Below the pieces are notes generated by a model. That model saw only the letters and a list, made by a program, of their open reading frames with translations. It did no database searches and was not told the DNA's origin. This document shows positions 1 to 37,800 of a stretch of DNA of 64,000 nt, in pieces (position 1 is the first letter of the stretch; each line of letters starts with the position of its first letter). The DNA is from Colius striatus (Eukaryota; Chordata; Aves; Coliiformes; Coliidae). The DNA is taken from positions 18,961,501 to 19,025,500 of the forward strand of contig NC_084764.1 in the NCBI RefSeq assembly GCF_028858725.1. The letters are read 5' to 3'. The position numbers and the translations under genes were made by a program.

Positions 1-513
1 TGCCCTGTGCCAAGGGGAATGAGCTCCTGCTCCTCCCAGCTCAGCTGCAAGGGCTGCCATGGAACATGAAACAACCTCTGCCAGTTCCCATATGTTCCAC
101 CATCCTATTTTTTTTTTTTTCTTTAAACTTCTTTTTTCACCTCCCCCATGCATTGGAGGGAGCTGAGTCTAAGTGCTCACAAGATGCAGGCATTGCAGCA
201 CTGGGTCACACTCTCAGTTGCAGAACACTTTGCTACCTAATACTCACACCTGAGAGATAGGCACTTCTGAATGCTCCAGCTGACAGCAGCCTAAGCATGC
301 AACCTCCTCAGCCAGGCCACCAATAATGCTAAAGATGGAATGAAACGCCCTCTTTTTACACAATTCCAGCTCAATCTGCAGTTCTCTGACAGGTGCTGAT
401 CCAAAACTGAGGTTCACTACTTTCCAGGACAGGGTTTTACTGCCGAACTACTGGCTCATTGCTCACACAGTTCCCATACATACCTACATAACGCTGTGCT
501 CTGAAAGAGAAGC
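1..513. other. Intergenic, nothing recognised
   Basis: Ordinary sequence with a short T run near 108-120. No gene or known repeat seen up to the CR1 boundary at about 514. Confidence 0.6.
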
Positions 514-1990
514 GTTGAACCTCATGAGGTTCCTCTCTGCCCAACTCTCAAGCTGGTCGAGATCCCGCTGAATGGCAGCACAACCTTCTGGGGAATCAGC
601 CAGTCCTCCCAGTTTGGTGTCATCAGCCAACTTGCTGAGAGTACGCTCTGTCCCCTCATCCAGGTTGTTGATGAAGATGTTGAACAAGACTGGCCCCAGA
701 ACCAATCCCTGTGGAACTCCACTGGCCACAGGCCTCCAACTCGATTCCGTGCCATTGATCACCACCCTCTGGGCTCTGTCATTCAGCCAGCTCTCGATCC
801 ACCTCTGTCCACTCATCCAAGCCTCACTGCTTGAGCTTTCTGATGAGGATGTTATGGGAGACAGTGTCAAAAGCCTTGCTGAAGTCAAGGTAGATGACAT
901 CTGCTCTCCCCTCATCCAGCCTGCCAGTTGTGCACTCATAGAAAGCTATCAAGTTGGTCAAACAGGATTTCCCCTTGGTGAAGCCATGCTGTCTCCCCCT
1001 GATAACCATCTTATCCTTCATATGTTCAGTGATGACATTCAGGATGAGTTGTTACACCACTTTTCCAGGGATGGAGATGAGACTGACTGGCCTGTAGTTT
1101 CCTGGGTCATCCTTCCTGCCCTTTCTGAAGACTGACATGACATTGGCCTTTCTCCAGTCCTCAGGCACCTCACCTGTCCTCCATGATTGTCCAAAAATTA
1201 TGGAGAGGCTTAGCAATCACATCAGCCAGCTTCCTCAGCACTCTAGGATGCATCCCATCAGGACCCATTGACTTATGAGCCTTAAGCTTGGCCAACAAGT
1301 CTTTAACCTCTTCCACCCAGGGCAACTCCTCTGCTGTCCTGGCCATCCTGTTATCCTTGCCGGACCGGGCTTCCCGGGGATCAGCCTTGGCTGTAAAGAC
1401 TGAAGCAAAGAAGGCATTCAGTACTTCAGCCTTCTCTGCATCCTCAGACACCAGGGCACCCTCAATGTTTAGCAGCAGGCCCACATTACCCCTCCTCATC
1501 CTTCTGCTGATGATGTACTTGAAAAATGCCTTATTACTGTCCTAAACTTCCCTAGCTAAATTTAATTCTAGAAGGGATCTAGCCTTCCTAGTTGCACCCC
1601 TGCATGCCCTGGCAATGTTCCTATACTCTTCCCAAGAAGCCAGCCCCTGTTTCCACCTCTCATAGATGGCTGCTTTCTGCCTGAGTTGTCCCAGCAGATC
1701 CTTGCTCATCCATGGAGGCCTCCTACGTCCTTTTCCTCCTTTCTTGCGCATTGTGACACACTGATCCTGGGTTTGGAGGAAGTGGTGCTTGAAGATTGAC
1801 CAGCTCTCACTGGCACTTCTAGAGTCATATCCCAAAGTAGATCTTTGAAGAGGCCAAAGTTGGCTCGCCTGAAATCCAGGGTCACGGTCCTGCTTTGGGT
1901 CCTGCCTCTTCCACACAGGATCTTGAACTCTACCATCTCATGGTCGCTACAGCCAAGCATTGCAGCCAAGCCATCTCATGGTCGCTGCAG
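514..1990 (-). mobile_element. CR1 LINE ORF2 fragment (endonuclease end to mid-RT), 3'-truncated
   Basis: On the minus strand this encodes, in order, the end of the endonuclease domain (GCSDHEMVEF, with the S-D-H motif), the linker ([18 protein letters not shown]), early RT ([15 protein letters not shown], then [26 protein letters not shown]) and the RT catalytic motif region ([16 protein letters not shown]). It is broken by an in-frame stop at 1542-1544 and by at least two frameshifts, near 1200 and 825. It ends abruptly at about 514 after RNLMRFN, so thumb-region sequence and the 3' UTR are missing. A 38-bp duplication occurs at its 5' edge (CCATCTCATGGTCGCT at 1933 and again at 1971). Confidence 0.92.
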
Positions 1991-2240
1991 CTGTTGCCAT
2001 TTAGCACCTGCATGGCAACTTCTTCCCCTTCTCCAGTACATTCTTCACAGAGGTGTTACCTCCATGGCTAATTGGCTCAGCATTGGTCAGCAGCGGGTCC
2101 ATCAAAGCTGACTGTCAATGGCCCTATCAGCTACAGGGCAAGCTTCTGGAGCCTTTTGTTTAAAGAAGCCACCCCTGTAGCCTCCTACTACCAAAACCTG
2201 GCCACACAAAACTCCTACAGAGAGGATGGGAGTTCTACCA
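1991..2240 (-). mobile_element. LTR-like avian repeat piece abutting the CR1 (tentative)
   Basis: On the minus strand, the segments GGCTACAGGGGTGGCTTC, GCTCCAGAAGCTTGCCC, and GAGCCAATTAGCCATGG followed by an AGAAGGGGAAGAAG stretch resemble a recurrent avian interspersed repeat that I remember as LTR-like but cannot name with confidence. It directly abuts the endonuclease end of the CR1 fragment, suggesting a chimeric or nested structure. No internal retroviral genes are seen. Confidence 0.35.
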
Positions 2241-3215
2241 CCTCTCTGAAGTGGAAGTAACTCCCTAGACACAATATGGGAAAGGGGAATCAATCTTTAC
2301 TACTCACTCTTCCATTGTCATGCTGCTTGTGAATTTTCATTGCAACATCGCAAGCGTCATGGGAATTGTCAGTGTAAGTATATTTAGCCATAGCCCTTTG
2401 GGTAGGTGGGGGAAGAGACCCCTAAATAGCTGCAAGATAACAATTACTGCAAGAATATTTGCTTAGAGAAAGTTTAGTCAGAGTTCAGAGAAAAAAGAAG
2501 ACCTTGGCAGCTGGATGGCCAAGGTCCAGCTTCTCCTTGAGCTGTCCCTACAAACCCGTTACTTGGCAAGGAACATGCTCAGAAGAGAAACCCCTTTGCT
2601 TTCTTTGTGTCCTCCATGTGCTCTAAGCACTCCTCAGTGTTAAAGAAATGGTTAAAGAAGTGGCAAATTATTTAGAATTCTTTCCCCTCTTTAACAAAAG
2701 AAAATAAAATCCAAACTATCCATTACATCCTGGGGGGGTGGGGGTTGGTAATTCCCATTATCCACATAGTGCAAAAAGAATCAAAAAAGCTCACAGCACT
2801 TGAACAGACAAGGGAAAATGTCTTGGCTTTCATTCAGCTGCAATGTTAGTGGGAGTGGCAAGAAGCCTCCCCCACCCTGTGGGACTCCTGCTGGAAAAGT
2901 AGGAGGGGGAGGACAAGAATGCTGTTAAAAATAAAACTTATCAGACAACAATTGAATCCTGAGAATGTTATCTGGTTCAATAAGAGTGTGAAACAAACAG
3001 GCATTTCAAGAAGAGGGTGACTAGCAAGGTAAATTACTTCCTGTTATTTTGAAGTAACCAAGGAAAGATGCCAAGCTGAGCTCTCACCAACAGCAGAGGC
3101 AGTGTATTTCAGTGTCAGCTCTGAGCGGTGCCACTGCCCTTCGTCCCACGGCGTGGCACTGCTCCCCCCCAATCCTGCCCACCCCAAGGCACAGCACTCC
3201 AAGATTTGCACAGGA
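2241..3215. other. Intergenic, downstream of EGLN3
   Basis: No gene recognised. It contains a G-rich run near 2731-2747 and a GC-rich patch at about 3115-3200 just beyond the presumed cleavage site. Otherwise nothing. Confidence 0.5.
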
Positions 3216-3237
3216 CAGCGTTTAACACAACCCAGTG

Positions 3238-3243
3238 TTTATT
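3238..3243 (-). terminator. Candidate distal polyadenylation signal of EGLN3
   Basis: AATAAA on the minus strand is followed within about 30 nt by the GT-rich sequence TGGGTTGTGTT, a good downstream element. Cleavage would fall near 3215-3225. Alternative upstream signals are at 3661-3666 and 4457-4462. Confidence 0.5.
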
Positions 3244-3258
3244 GACTCCTGCCACAAC

Positions 3259-3279
3259 TTTTTTTTTTTTTTTTTTTTT
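3259..3279 (+). repeat. Poly-T tract (21 T)
   Basis: In the EGLN3 transcript this would be an A21 run just 5' of the distal AATAAA. Confidence 0.9.
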
Positions 3280-4456
3280 ACAAACAGTAACAGGAACACA
3301 AAATGTGATATATGGTAAAATACTACTCCAGGCTGCTATTTCAATCGGATGCAAGGTGCCAGCATTGTTTGACCAGCATACAACCTGACAAGAGAAGATA
3401 TCTGCTGGGAGTATGTCACAGTCAAAGTAGAACTAATTATTTGCCTGCAAATAGATACATTTTCTTCTAGATGCAAGTGGTGTTAGAGCCAGCTATTTTG
3501 CAACAACAACAAATACATATAATATATTCCAACATTTTAAAAAACACAACAGGAAAGGACTAAAATTGTTTAAAGAGAGAAGGAAAAAAAAGATCTTTTT
3601 AGACACTACTTTGCAGAGGCCATTCCTCGCAGAACCAGAAGTAATCTCAAGAAAACAAGATTTATTAGAGGCTAATTTGCTCAGAAGGCCAGTGTTTACA
3701 TATCTAAGAATAAAAATAGTCTTTTAATTTTCAGTACTGTCTCCTGGCCTTTTTCCTCCCTGCACAACAAAACACATCTGTTGCAAACTGTGGGTTGATG
3801 GTCCTGCAGATTTTTCCAGTGCAATTGCATTTGGAAATGGAACCATGAAAAACTTGCATGACATACACATGTGGCATGTAACATGTTCACAGATAGGAAC
3901 GATGAAGGCACATTATGTAAAGGTTAAAAAAAAAAACAACCCCAGGAAAACTTCTGGAGGACTAAAAATTAAACGCCTTTGAAAAAACACTCTCACAACC
4001 AAGTGACAAGTACTATTTAGCCATAGATGTTACAAATGGTTTGCCATGAAGACAAATCACAAGCTCAACCTTGAACACTCTCCCTACTGCAGCAGTCTGC
4101 TTCCCCCACAGTTCTTCAGACAAATTCCTTCTTGCAGAGCACTTTGCAACAATCCCAGAGACAGGCAAGAAAAATCTGTGTAGAAAACATCAAGCCTGCA
4201 GATTCCTACATGACCAACACCCCAACCACCCCTGCAATTAAACTACAGCATCTTCAAGGAGATCATCCCACTGACCTGGAAACAGGGTAAAGGTCTGGAA
4301 TAGAGGACTGCAGAATTGGTTTTAAAATCCTCTGCCCTCAACTTTTTTGTACTTAACTATATGTCTTAATAAAAAAAGACAATGCTCTCAGACAGAAAAA
4401 TTGCTCTCTTCTCTATCTAGATCAAGAAGATATTGGCTAAAAATTAAACTATGTAC

Positions 4457-4462
4457 TTTATT
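4457..4462 (-). terminator. Candidate proximal polyadenylation signal of EGLN3
   Basis: AATAAA on the minus strand, in the context TGTAAATAAAGT. Use of this site would give a 3' UTR of about 2.4 kb, closer to the mammalian length as I recall it. No strong GT-rich element is obvious downstream. Confidence 0.35.
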
Positions 4463-5249
4463 TACAATGAATGTATACTGCTCCGTGTTCTATCCACCAC
4501 ACATGTTGCTGACCACTGCTGAAGCCAGGTGGTAGCAGGTGTGGTAACTGAAGTACCTTTCTTTTCTGGCCTTTATACAAAGCCTTTATGCTCCCACCCC
4601 ATCGCTTTTCCACTGTTCTAGGCTCTGGTGAGATGCGTACCAACATCTCATCATAGTGCATTTTTTCAAGGTTATAGTTTCTAAATGCAAAGCAAGACTT
4701 GCTCTGCTGTTTCAGCTGTCTTTGCCCCCTTTAAAATAATTTAAAATTTCAAATTTACATGCCATTATCAATTTTGCATAGTAATACAAGCTGAGTCCCC
4801 CTCTCTCCCCTCCTACTTTTTAAATAATAATCCTGTGGCTCCCCTTTTTCAACACTTCCCCTCTTTCAGTGGGCTTCCTCTCCCTCTAAGAGAAGAGCCC
4901 TAACCCTTTCTCCTCCCACATGAACATTGCAAAATAAGAATTTCAAGTTATGGTTAACTTTCCTTCAAGTCTGTCATGCTGCTTAGAAGCAACTGTAGCA
5001 GAATCATGTTTTTCTTAACATTAAAGAACATTTATCAAATTATTTGTCCTTTTCTAGTCTTGAGTATCTGTCACACATGTTCCCTCATATTCCTCTCTTA
5101 AGGTGCAAAGTGGTCAGGCTGCACAAAGTCCAGCCCGTACAACCATGGCTGGATCTCTGGGAGAAGCCAGAGAGAAGGAGGGTTTTTTTAGCACTATCCT
5201 ATTTACATTTAGAATTCAAGGACAGGTCAAAAGATGGCCAGCTTTTTTG

Positions 5250-5275
5250 TTTTTTTTTTTTTTTTTTTTTTTTTT
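5250..5275 (+). repeat. Poly-T tract (26 T)
   Basis: An uninterrupted T run preceded by TTTTTTG, forming an A-tract in the sense of the EGLN3 3' UTR. Confidence 0.9.
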
Positions 5276-6843
5276 AGAGATAGATCTGCTTACAACAATA
5301 CTCCATTTCTACTGCATTTCTTTAATGTGAAGGTTATTTCTCTTCCACATGAGGCACGGCCAACTGGGCCAGGGGCTGGCAGTCACACAGGCCAACTGTA
5401 CCACCACGGGCTGCAGCACATGAAAACATAGGATGCCAAACAAGGCATCTGTCTGGAACAGTTAGGAAAGTCTGACATGCACACTGACAACATGAGACCA
5501 AAATTAATGCAAGCAAGTGTATTGGGTTGAGAACAATTAGTGTGAGTGATAAATGTATCTACCTCAGATCCCAGCTTCATTAAGAGCTATGCTGGACTGC
5601 ATAGTAAGTGCTGGCTGTAGAAGCTTAGGCAGGTTGGAGATAGCTCACCAGTTACTCACCGAGTCTAGTAAGTTAAAAAAAAATAATGGAAGAAAAAAAA
5701 AAAAAAATCTGTGCTTTGCCATTTGAACAACTCTGATATCACAGCTTGGGCACAGCAGAAGTGGTTACCTGGCATAACAGATCAATTGAAATGGAATCTT
5801 CACTCAAATTACACAGGCATGCAAAGTTAAACTGTGTTAACTAAGGATAAGTAGCATAGAAATCAAGTCTAAGCTACCCATTATTTATGATGTATTTGAT
5901 AGACTGCCAAACAAAGCTTTTTCTTTCAGATTTATATCTGTGTCATACAAAACATAGTAGATAGTCATGAAAATAACACTTTCCATATGACTGGTCTTTA
6001 GTGACATTGTATTGTGTGCCATTAGCCTTCCAAGCTTACCAAATTTTTGGGAGAAAACAGCTGCTTTATCAAACACAAAATATAGAAAATGTACAATCCA
6101 TCCTGCTCAGAACAGAAAGGAAATGGTTTTACAAAGTTGTGGACAGATGCATAACTACTCCCCCCTCAGTCCTGGGACAGAAAGAGCAGCTGAGCTAGAA
6201 CTTGACTCTTGAAAAGCAAACAAAATCCATGAAATGCAGTGACTGTGTAGAAAAAAATCTGTTTGGAAAGGCATGCTGTCAGAGAGCTGAGCCAACATTC
6301 TGCTCAGCAAAGCAATGAACAATACATCAGCAAGCCCGTGTGGGACAGATCATAAGATGATACTCTACAAAAATTCAGTTTAATTTCATATTTCCAATAT
6401 CTCTCCTTGCCCTTTAGCAGTCCGCCACAGATTTTAAACTTGTAAAGCTCCTTCCCATTGAGCTAGATTTTTTTTTCTTTTCCCCACAAAGTGCAAATAA
6501 GACTCAGGTTTTTACCACTAGTTCCAATGATCATTATCTTATCTACAAAAGCGACCAAGAGCCAGTTGGTTGAGTCACTACCATTAGGTTTAGTGAATTT
6601 TTTTTTTTTTTTAATTTTTTTAGCCCTGGTTACTTTTTCCAGCAAAAGGCAAATAGAAAACAAGTATTCCTTCTGCCAAATGCAGGCATGACAGGAGGCT
6701 GCCCTAAGTACCATCAATATAAGATGCACATGCTAGATACAACCAGTGCATTCTTGTGCACAACAAGAATTTGCCCTTGTTCGCTGGAAATGGAAGTCAT
6801 CTTTGGGATCTTGTTTCCTCACAAAGAGTTCAGAGGCAGTTGA

Positions 6844-33343
<26,500 letters not shown>

Positions 33344-33623
33344 GGCGTGGCGGTGACGGGCGCGCCGCTGCCCTGTCGAGACGCGATGCCCGCTGGCTCC
33401 AGGCCGGGCCGGGCAGTGGCTCCGCCGCGGCGCGGGGCCAGGCGAGACAAAACTTTCGCCGCGGCAGGCTGGGCTGCGCCGCGCTCCGCGGCCCGGCGCT
33501 CCTGTATCCCCTCGCTGCCGCTGCCCGAACAGCGTGCGGAACCCAGCAGGGCCGTGCGGGAAGGGTCTCGGCCGATGCAAAGCCTGCAGCAACAACCAAC
33601 CCCCCGCCGCTGACCGCGCCGGC

Positions 33624-33816
33624 TACGTGCGGGATGTGTGCGCGCCCCACCGCCCGCTCGCGCGGCGCCGCCGCACGTGGGTGGAGCCCGCCCGGCGCGG
33701 CGCGGCGCGGCTCGGCCCGCCCACAACAGCCCATACAGCCAATCGAGCGTCTAGGGGGCGTGGCCAGCCCGCGGGGGACGCGCGGCGGGAGCTGCACACG
33801 TGCGCGGAGGGGCGGG
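33624..33816 (-). promoter_or_regulatory. EGLN3 proximal promoter: HIF-type sites, E-boxes, CCAAT and GC boxes
   Basis: Upstream of the ATG lie TACGTGCG (from 33624, a classic HRE core), CACGTG at 33674-33679 and 33797-33802, GCGTG within the GGGGGCGTGG near 33755, a CCAAT box at 33739-33743 (ATTGG in the gene's direction), and GC boxes near 33714-33723 and 33811-33816. EGLN3 is a known HIF-induced gene, so HREs here are expected, but only the motifs are seen. The start site is not defined by the sequence. Confidence 0.6.
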
Positions 33817-34649
33817 ACGAGCCCCGCCTCCCCGAGTGGGCGTGGCCAGCGCCATTGAGGAATTCCCCCCTCGCATGTCGCGGCGCGGTGACCGCGGCCC
33901 CCCCGGGCTGTCCCGGGGCACCGACGCGCCGGCTTGCCACGTTCCGTCCGCCGATGCCCGGCCTCGACGGCCAGTCCGAGGGAGGTTGGGGATGACCCTC
34001 CCGAGTCCTCTTGCCGCCGCTTACATCAGCCCCCGCAGCGGCAGCTTCAGCACCAGCGGGAAGTGGTTCGTTGGGCGGCAGGTACGGCTTTGCTGGGGCA
34101 GGAATGCACGACTTTTAAAAAGTTTGTGTAATAAAGTCGTACTTCTCTTGCTTATTTACCCCAAAGGGCTCGCTAGGCTCTTGGGCAGGAAACCTGCGGA
34201 GTGGCAGCGGCTCCGCGCCGCGGGCGTGGGTCGCACCGTGACAAACTTCGTCCTTCGTTTCCAAACCAGAACGCGCCTTTCCCAGCGTAGTAGTTTTTCG
34301 GTCACACCGTTCCTGCACCGGTCGGCCACGAAATATGATCCCGCTGTCGCTCTTCAGCCTGTCCCCGACTGAACAGCATGCATTCACTTAAAGACGCCTC
34401 ATGAAAAGCAGAGATTAAATAACTACCCATCTCTGCTCACAGTACACAACATGCCCACGGATGGGCTAAAAAACAAGCTAGCAAAGCCTTCCCAGAAACC
34501 AGAACTGAATGAGACGCTGCTCGCGGACAAATCGGGACGGAAACTTGTCGGACAAGGTGTCCGTGCCCAGCTCGGTGTCACTGAAGTTGCCGATATCACG
34601 ACTCCCTCTAATTTTGCCAGCCCGCAGCCCGCCCGTCTGACAGGGGCTC

Positions 34650-34810
34650 CCACCTCTGCACGACAGCCGCCTGTGCTGTGCCCCCCCTGCCGCCGCCCGG
34701 GGTCCCGTGGGCGCGGGACGCGTGTCCGTGGGGGTACGTGCCCCTAGGGGGTCTCGCACGCACCGGCGGCTGACCCTGCGCCGCGGCCGGTCACCGCACG
34801 GCATTTACTG
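34650..34810. promoter_or_regulatory. Second CpG-rich patch upstream of EGLN3
   Basis: A short, very CpG-dense segment separated from the main island by about 150-300 bp of ordinary sequence. It includes GCGTG at 34720-34724 and TACGTGCC with ACGTG at 34736-34740. It may be an island shore, an upstream enhancer or a divergent non-coding start. No coding potential is recognised. Confidence 0.45.
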
Positions 34811-37800
34811 GCGTGTCAGCTGCCCCCTGAGAGCTGGAACCCGGCACATTTCACCTCCAAAAAAGGTAAAATCCATGCTGATTCTTTTCCTCCCCTTCTT
34901 GTCGTGACTCCTGGCAGGATCACAGGCAGTCTGTGTTTCTGACGCTGCTTGAGCTGCGAACTCCAGGCCCTGACAGACAAAGGAGTGGGTCACGTATCCC
35001 ACGTTTGTTCTCCTTGAATGCAGCAGTATCTACACCCAGTGCACAGCACCAAGCACAGGTCTGCTCCTCTAAAGTTGCTCCCTGACAGCTCTGTTGAGAA
35101 CCAAAAGCAATGCTTTTACATCAGATAAACTCATATGTGGTGAGATATGGATTATCAAATGACTTTCTTGGTTCAGGTACAGACTTCACAGTGAAATGCA
35201 GATATAATTAATAAGTTACCATTCTGAATCTTATTAATCCCTTAATGCTTATCTGAGAATTCAGTCAGGCATGGTGAGCTAAGAGCAGCTAAAATAATCA
35301 CCAAGAGATGCAAGATGAATTCAACCAAAAGTGTCAATAGAATGAAATTTGGATACATCAGGAAATATTATTGCTGCATTGGTGTCATATTCACACATTT
35401 TTGTTATGTAAAAGACATGATGTACCAAAATCCTTTGATTTTTCTTGGATTTACCCTCCTTTCTTGTTTACATGTACAGGCATGCGGACTGTCGTGTGCC
35501 AGAATCAAGTATTTGTAGATCCTAAACATCTAGTCTTTTTATCCAGTGTAATGCCGTCTCTTTGGTGAGTCAAGGACTGAGAGGGGTCTATTTTTCTCCT
35601 TTCAAGGGTTTGACAATTATATGTTAGTTGGGTCTGCATCAGAAAAAGCCACCTTAGAGAGTGAGAGGTCTCTTAGAAAGCTGAGTCCACAAACCCACTT
35701 GCAGAGTGATGTTGACAGAGTTGTACTTTTATTCCAACATAAGCATCCATAAGTTATGTTTTCCTCAGCAGGGCATCCGCTGCCCTTTGCCAGCAAACCA
35801 GGTTTTCTGGTGGACAGTGTGCTCGTTCCCTCAAAGTAGGATGTGTTTTTCACATCCAGCATTTGCAGTAGCAGTCAGATGCATTACTCTCCTGCATGAA
35901 AATAAAACACCAGAAGAAACAAGCCTGAAGAGTAGTATTTTTACTTATTTTGGTTTACTGGTGCTGTTTGACTTCATCTGGTTGCCCCTGACTTTTGTGA
36001 GAAGCGTGATGATGATGGTGTGTGACAGAGACTGTGATTTCTTAGGTCAGAAACTCTTTCCCCATGCACCCAGCAATAGTCTCCATATAATTATGCTGAA
36101 ACAAGTTTGTAACCCAAGCAATCACAATGTCTAACACATACCTTCATCATCACCAAGAGCAAATTCCTGCCTAGCCCACAGGCACTCTGCAGGAGCTCAC
36201 TCATTCCCTTTAGGGGTACCAAAGCTGAGTGGAGAGACGCTGGGCTACACTTGGAGTAACTCCCAAGATGAGACATCATCTTGCCAATAAAGAAGCAAAG
36301 CAGTTCTCATTGTGTACTATCATGCACAAAGACCACTCAGTAACAGAGGTGCTAGGGCAGGACCAGGCATTGAACGCTTCCAAGCACTTCTGTGAACACT
36401 CCCCAGCTCCCCAAACGAAGCTGTCACGTAGCATGTGTAATTCAAGAGTGTTACACAGGTCACAAATAAAAGCATGACAATGTGAAATAAAGCAACTCAC
36501 AGTGTCACCTGCACCTTTGAACATGCACAAAGTTTATTTACAGTGCTGTGTATCACAGGCATCTGGTGTCACCACAGTTTAATTAAAAATCCTACATGAT
36601 TCAATTATATATGAGCTGTCCTTCTGCCATGTAAAATGTATCTGTACACTGTAGAAACTTCAACCTTCCAAAATTAGTTCTATATTTTCTTATTTTCCAT
36701 TCTTGAAAGGAAAGTGCAGTCCTGCATATCTGATGCTTACACCTGCTTCCATTAATAGAGTTCAGTAGCCTAAAATAGGACATGCTGGCAGAATGGTTTT
36801 ATGGAGATTTGGTTTAGAAGTTTAGAATAATTGGTAAATGTCAGTAAAATCTGGATACTTTCTTACACACTAACATGTAGATTTTTTAACAGCAGAGTTC
36901 ACAGATGAACCACTTCCCACTTTTTTAGCGTAGAGAGTTTTAAACATTTTGAGTCTTGCTTATAGATTCTTCCTTTCAGAAAGCCAAACTACTTCAGTGG
37001 CACAAGCTGAATTGCAAAGGCACCAGCGAGAGAAAGGGAAAAGGAGAAGAGTATTCTTTGTATCAGCAAGAAACTAAAAGAGAGTATTTTTAAACCTCAC
37101 AATCTAGTAAGACAATAACTGAAGCCCTGCCCTACAGAAGGAAGTCTTCTGATGATGTTGGTATGGTTATACAAGCCCTTTTAATGAGGAGCAGGCAGTG
37201 TTTATACAAGGATGACACACCAGCACTAGTACACCAGGCCATGGCTACTTGAGTGTTCACTAACCCCACCTGCACTTCCCACTTCTCTGCTGCAGGTTTC
37301 AATCTCTGCTCCACAGGGCTGACAGAAGTGCCGTGGGGTTTTACTTCAGTCATCTCAAAAGAGCAAAGTCCAGAACCTTAAACCCACCTTCAGTGGGGTT
37401 TAGTTTTACACAGGAACAGCTGAAGCACCACCACCTGCACCATTCCCCTACTTGCTGTGTAGGTAGCCACTCCCAGCAGAACAGCCACATTTTGGTGTGG
37501 TGTCTCGTCTGACTTCAACAAGACTTGTTGGAGCTTCTTTGTCAGCACCCTCAATATTATGTCATACTGAAAGCAGGTGTGAGGGCAAAGGTACGTGTCA
37601 CAGCTTGAGCTGATCTAGAAACTCGTTCAGCCAGCATCTTTTCCCCCACACCCCTCTTTGCACTTGTTTTGGCACACTTTGGACATCTCCATGGCCAATC
37701 CCATTTGCTAAGGTGTCAGAAAAGTAATCCTGAGCAAAACAATAAAGATGCAACTTCTTCATTGTCTCAGGTCAGGTCCTGTGAGATCCACAGGAAGGAT

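Larger units (their letters stand above)
3216..6843 (-). other. EGLN3: EGLN3 3' untranslated region (probable)
   Basis: About 3.6 kb follows the stop codon with no CR1 insertion and no plausible second gene, ending at an AATAAA followed by a GT-rich stretch. That is longer than the human 3' UTR as I recall it, so an internal poly(A) site may be the main one; AATAAA also occurs on the minus strand at 4457-4462 and 3661-3666. The region includes genomic A-tracts in the sense strand (opposite the T runs at 5250-5275 and 3259-3279) that could cause internal oligo-dT priming. The exact 3' end is inferred. Confidence 0.55.

Noticed and set aside
484..1135. Plus-strand 187-codon frame at 572-1135
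   Set aside because: It is the antisense shadow of CR1 ORF2.
33344..33595. Open frame extending EGLN3 upstream of its ATG
   Set aside because: The upstream extension contains no ATG (its first codon is TTG), so the ATG at 33343 is the first usable start; openness is due to GC content.
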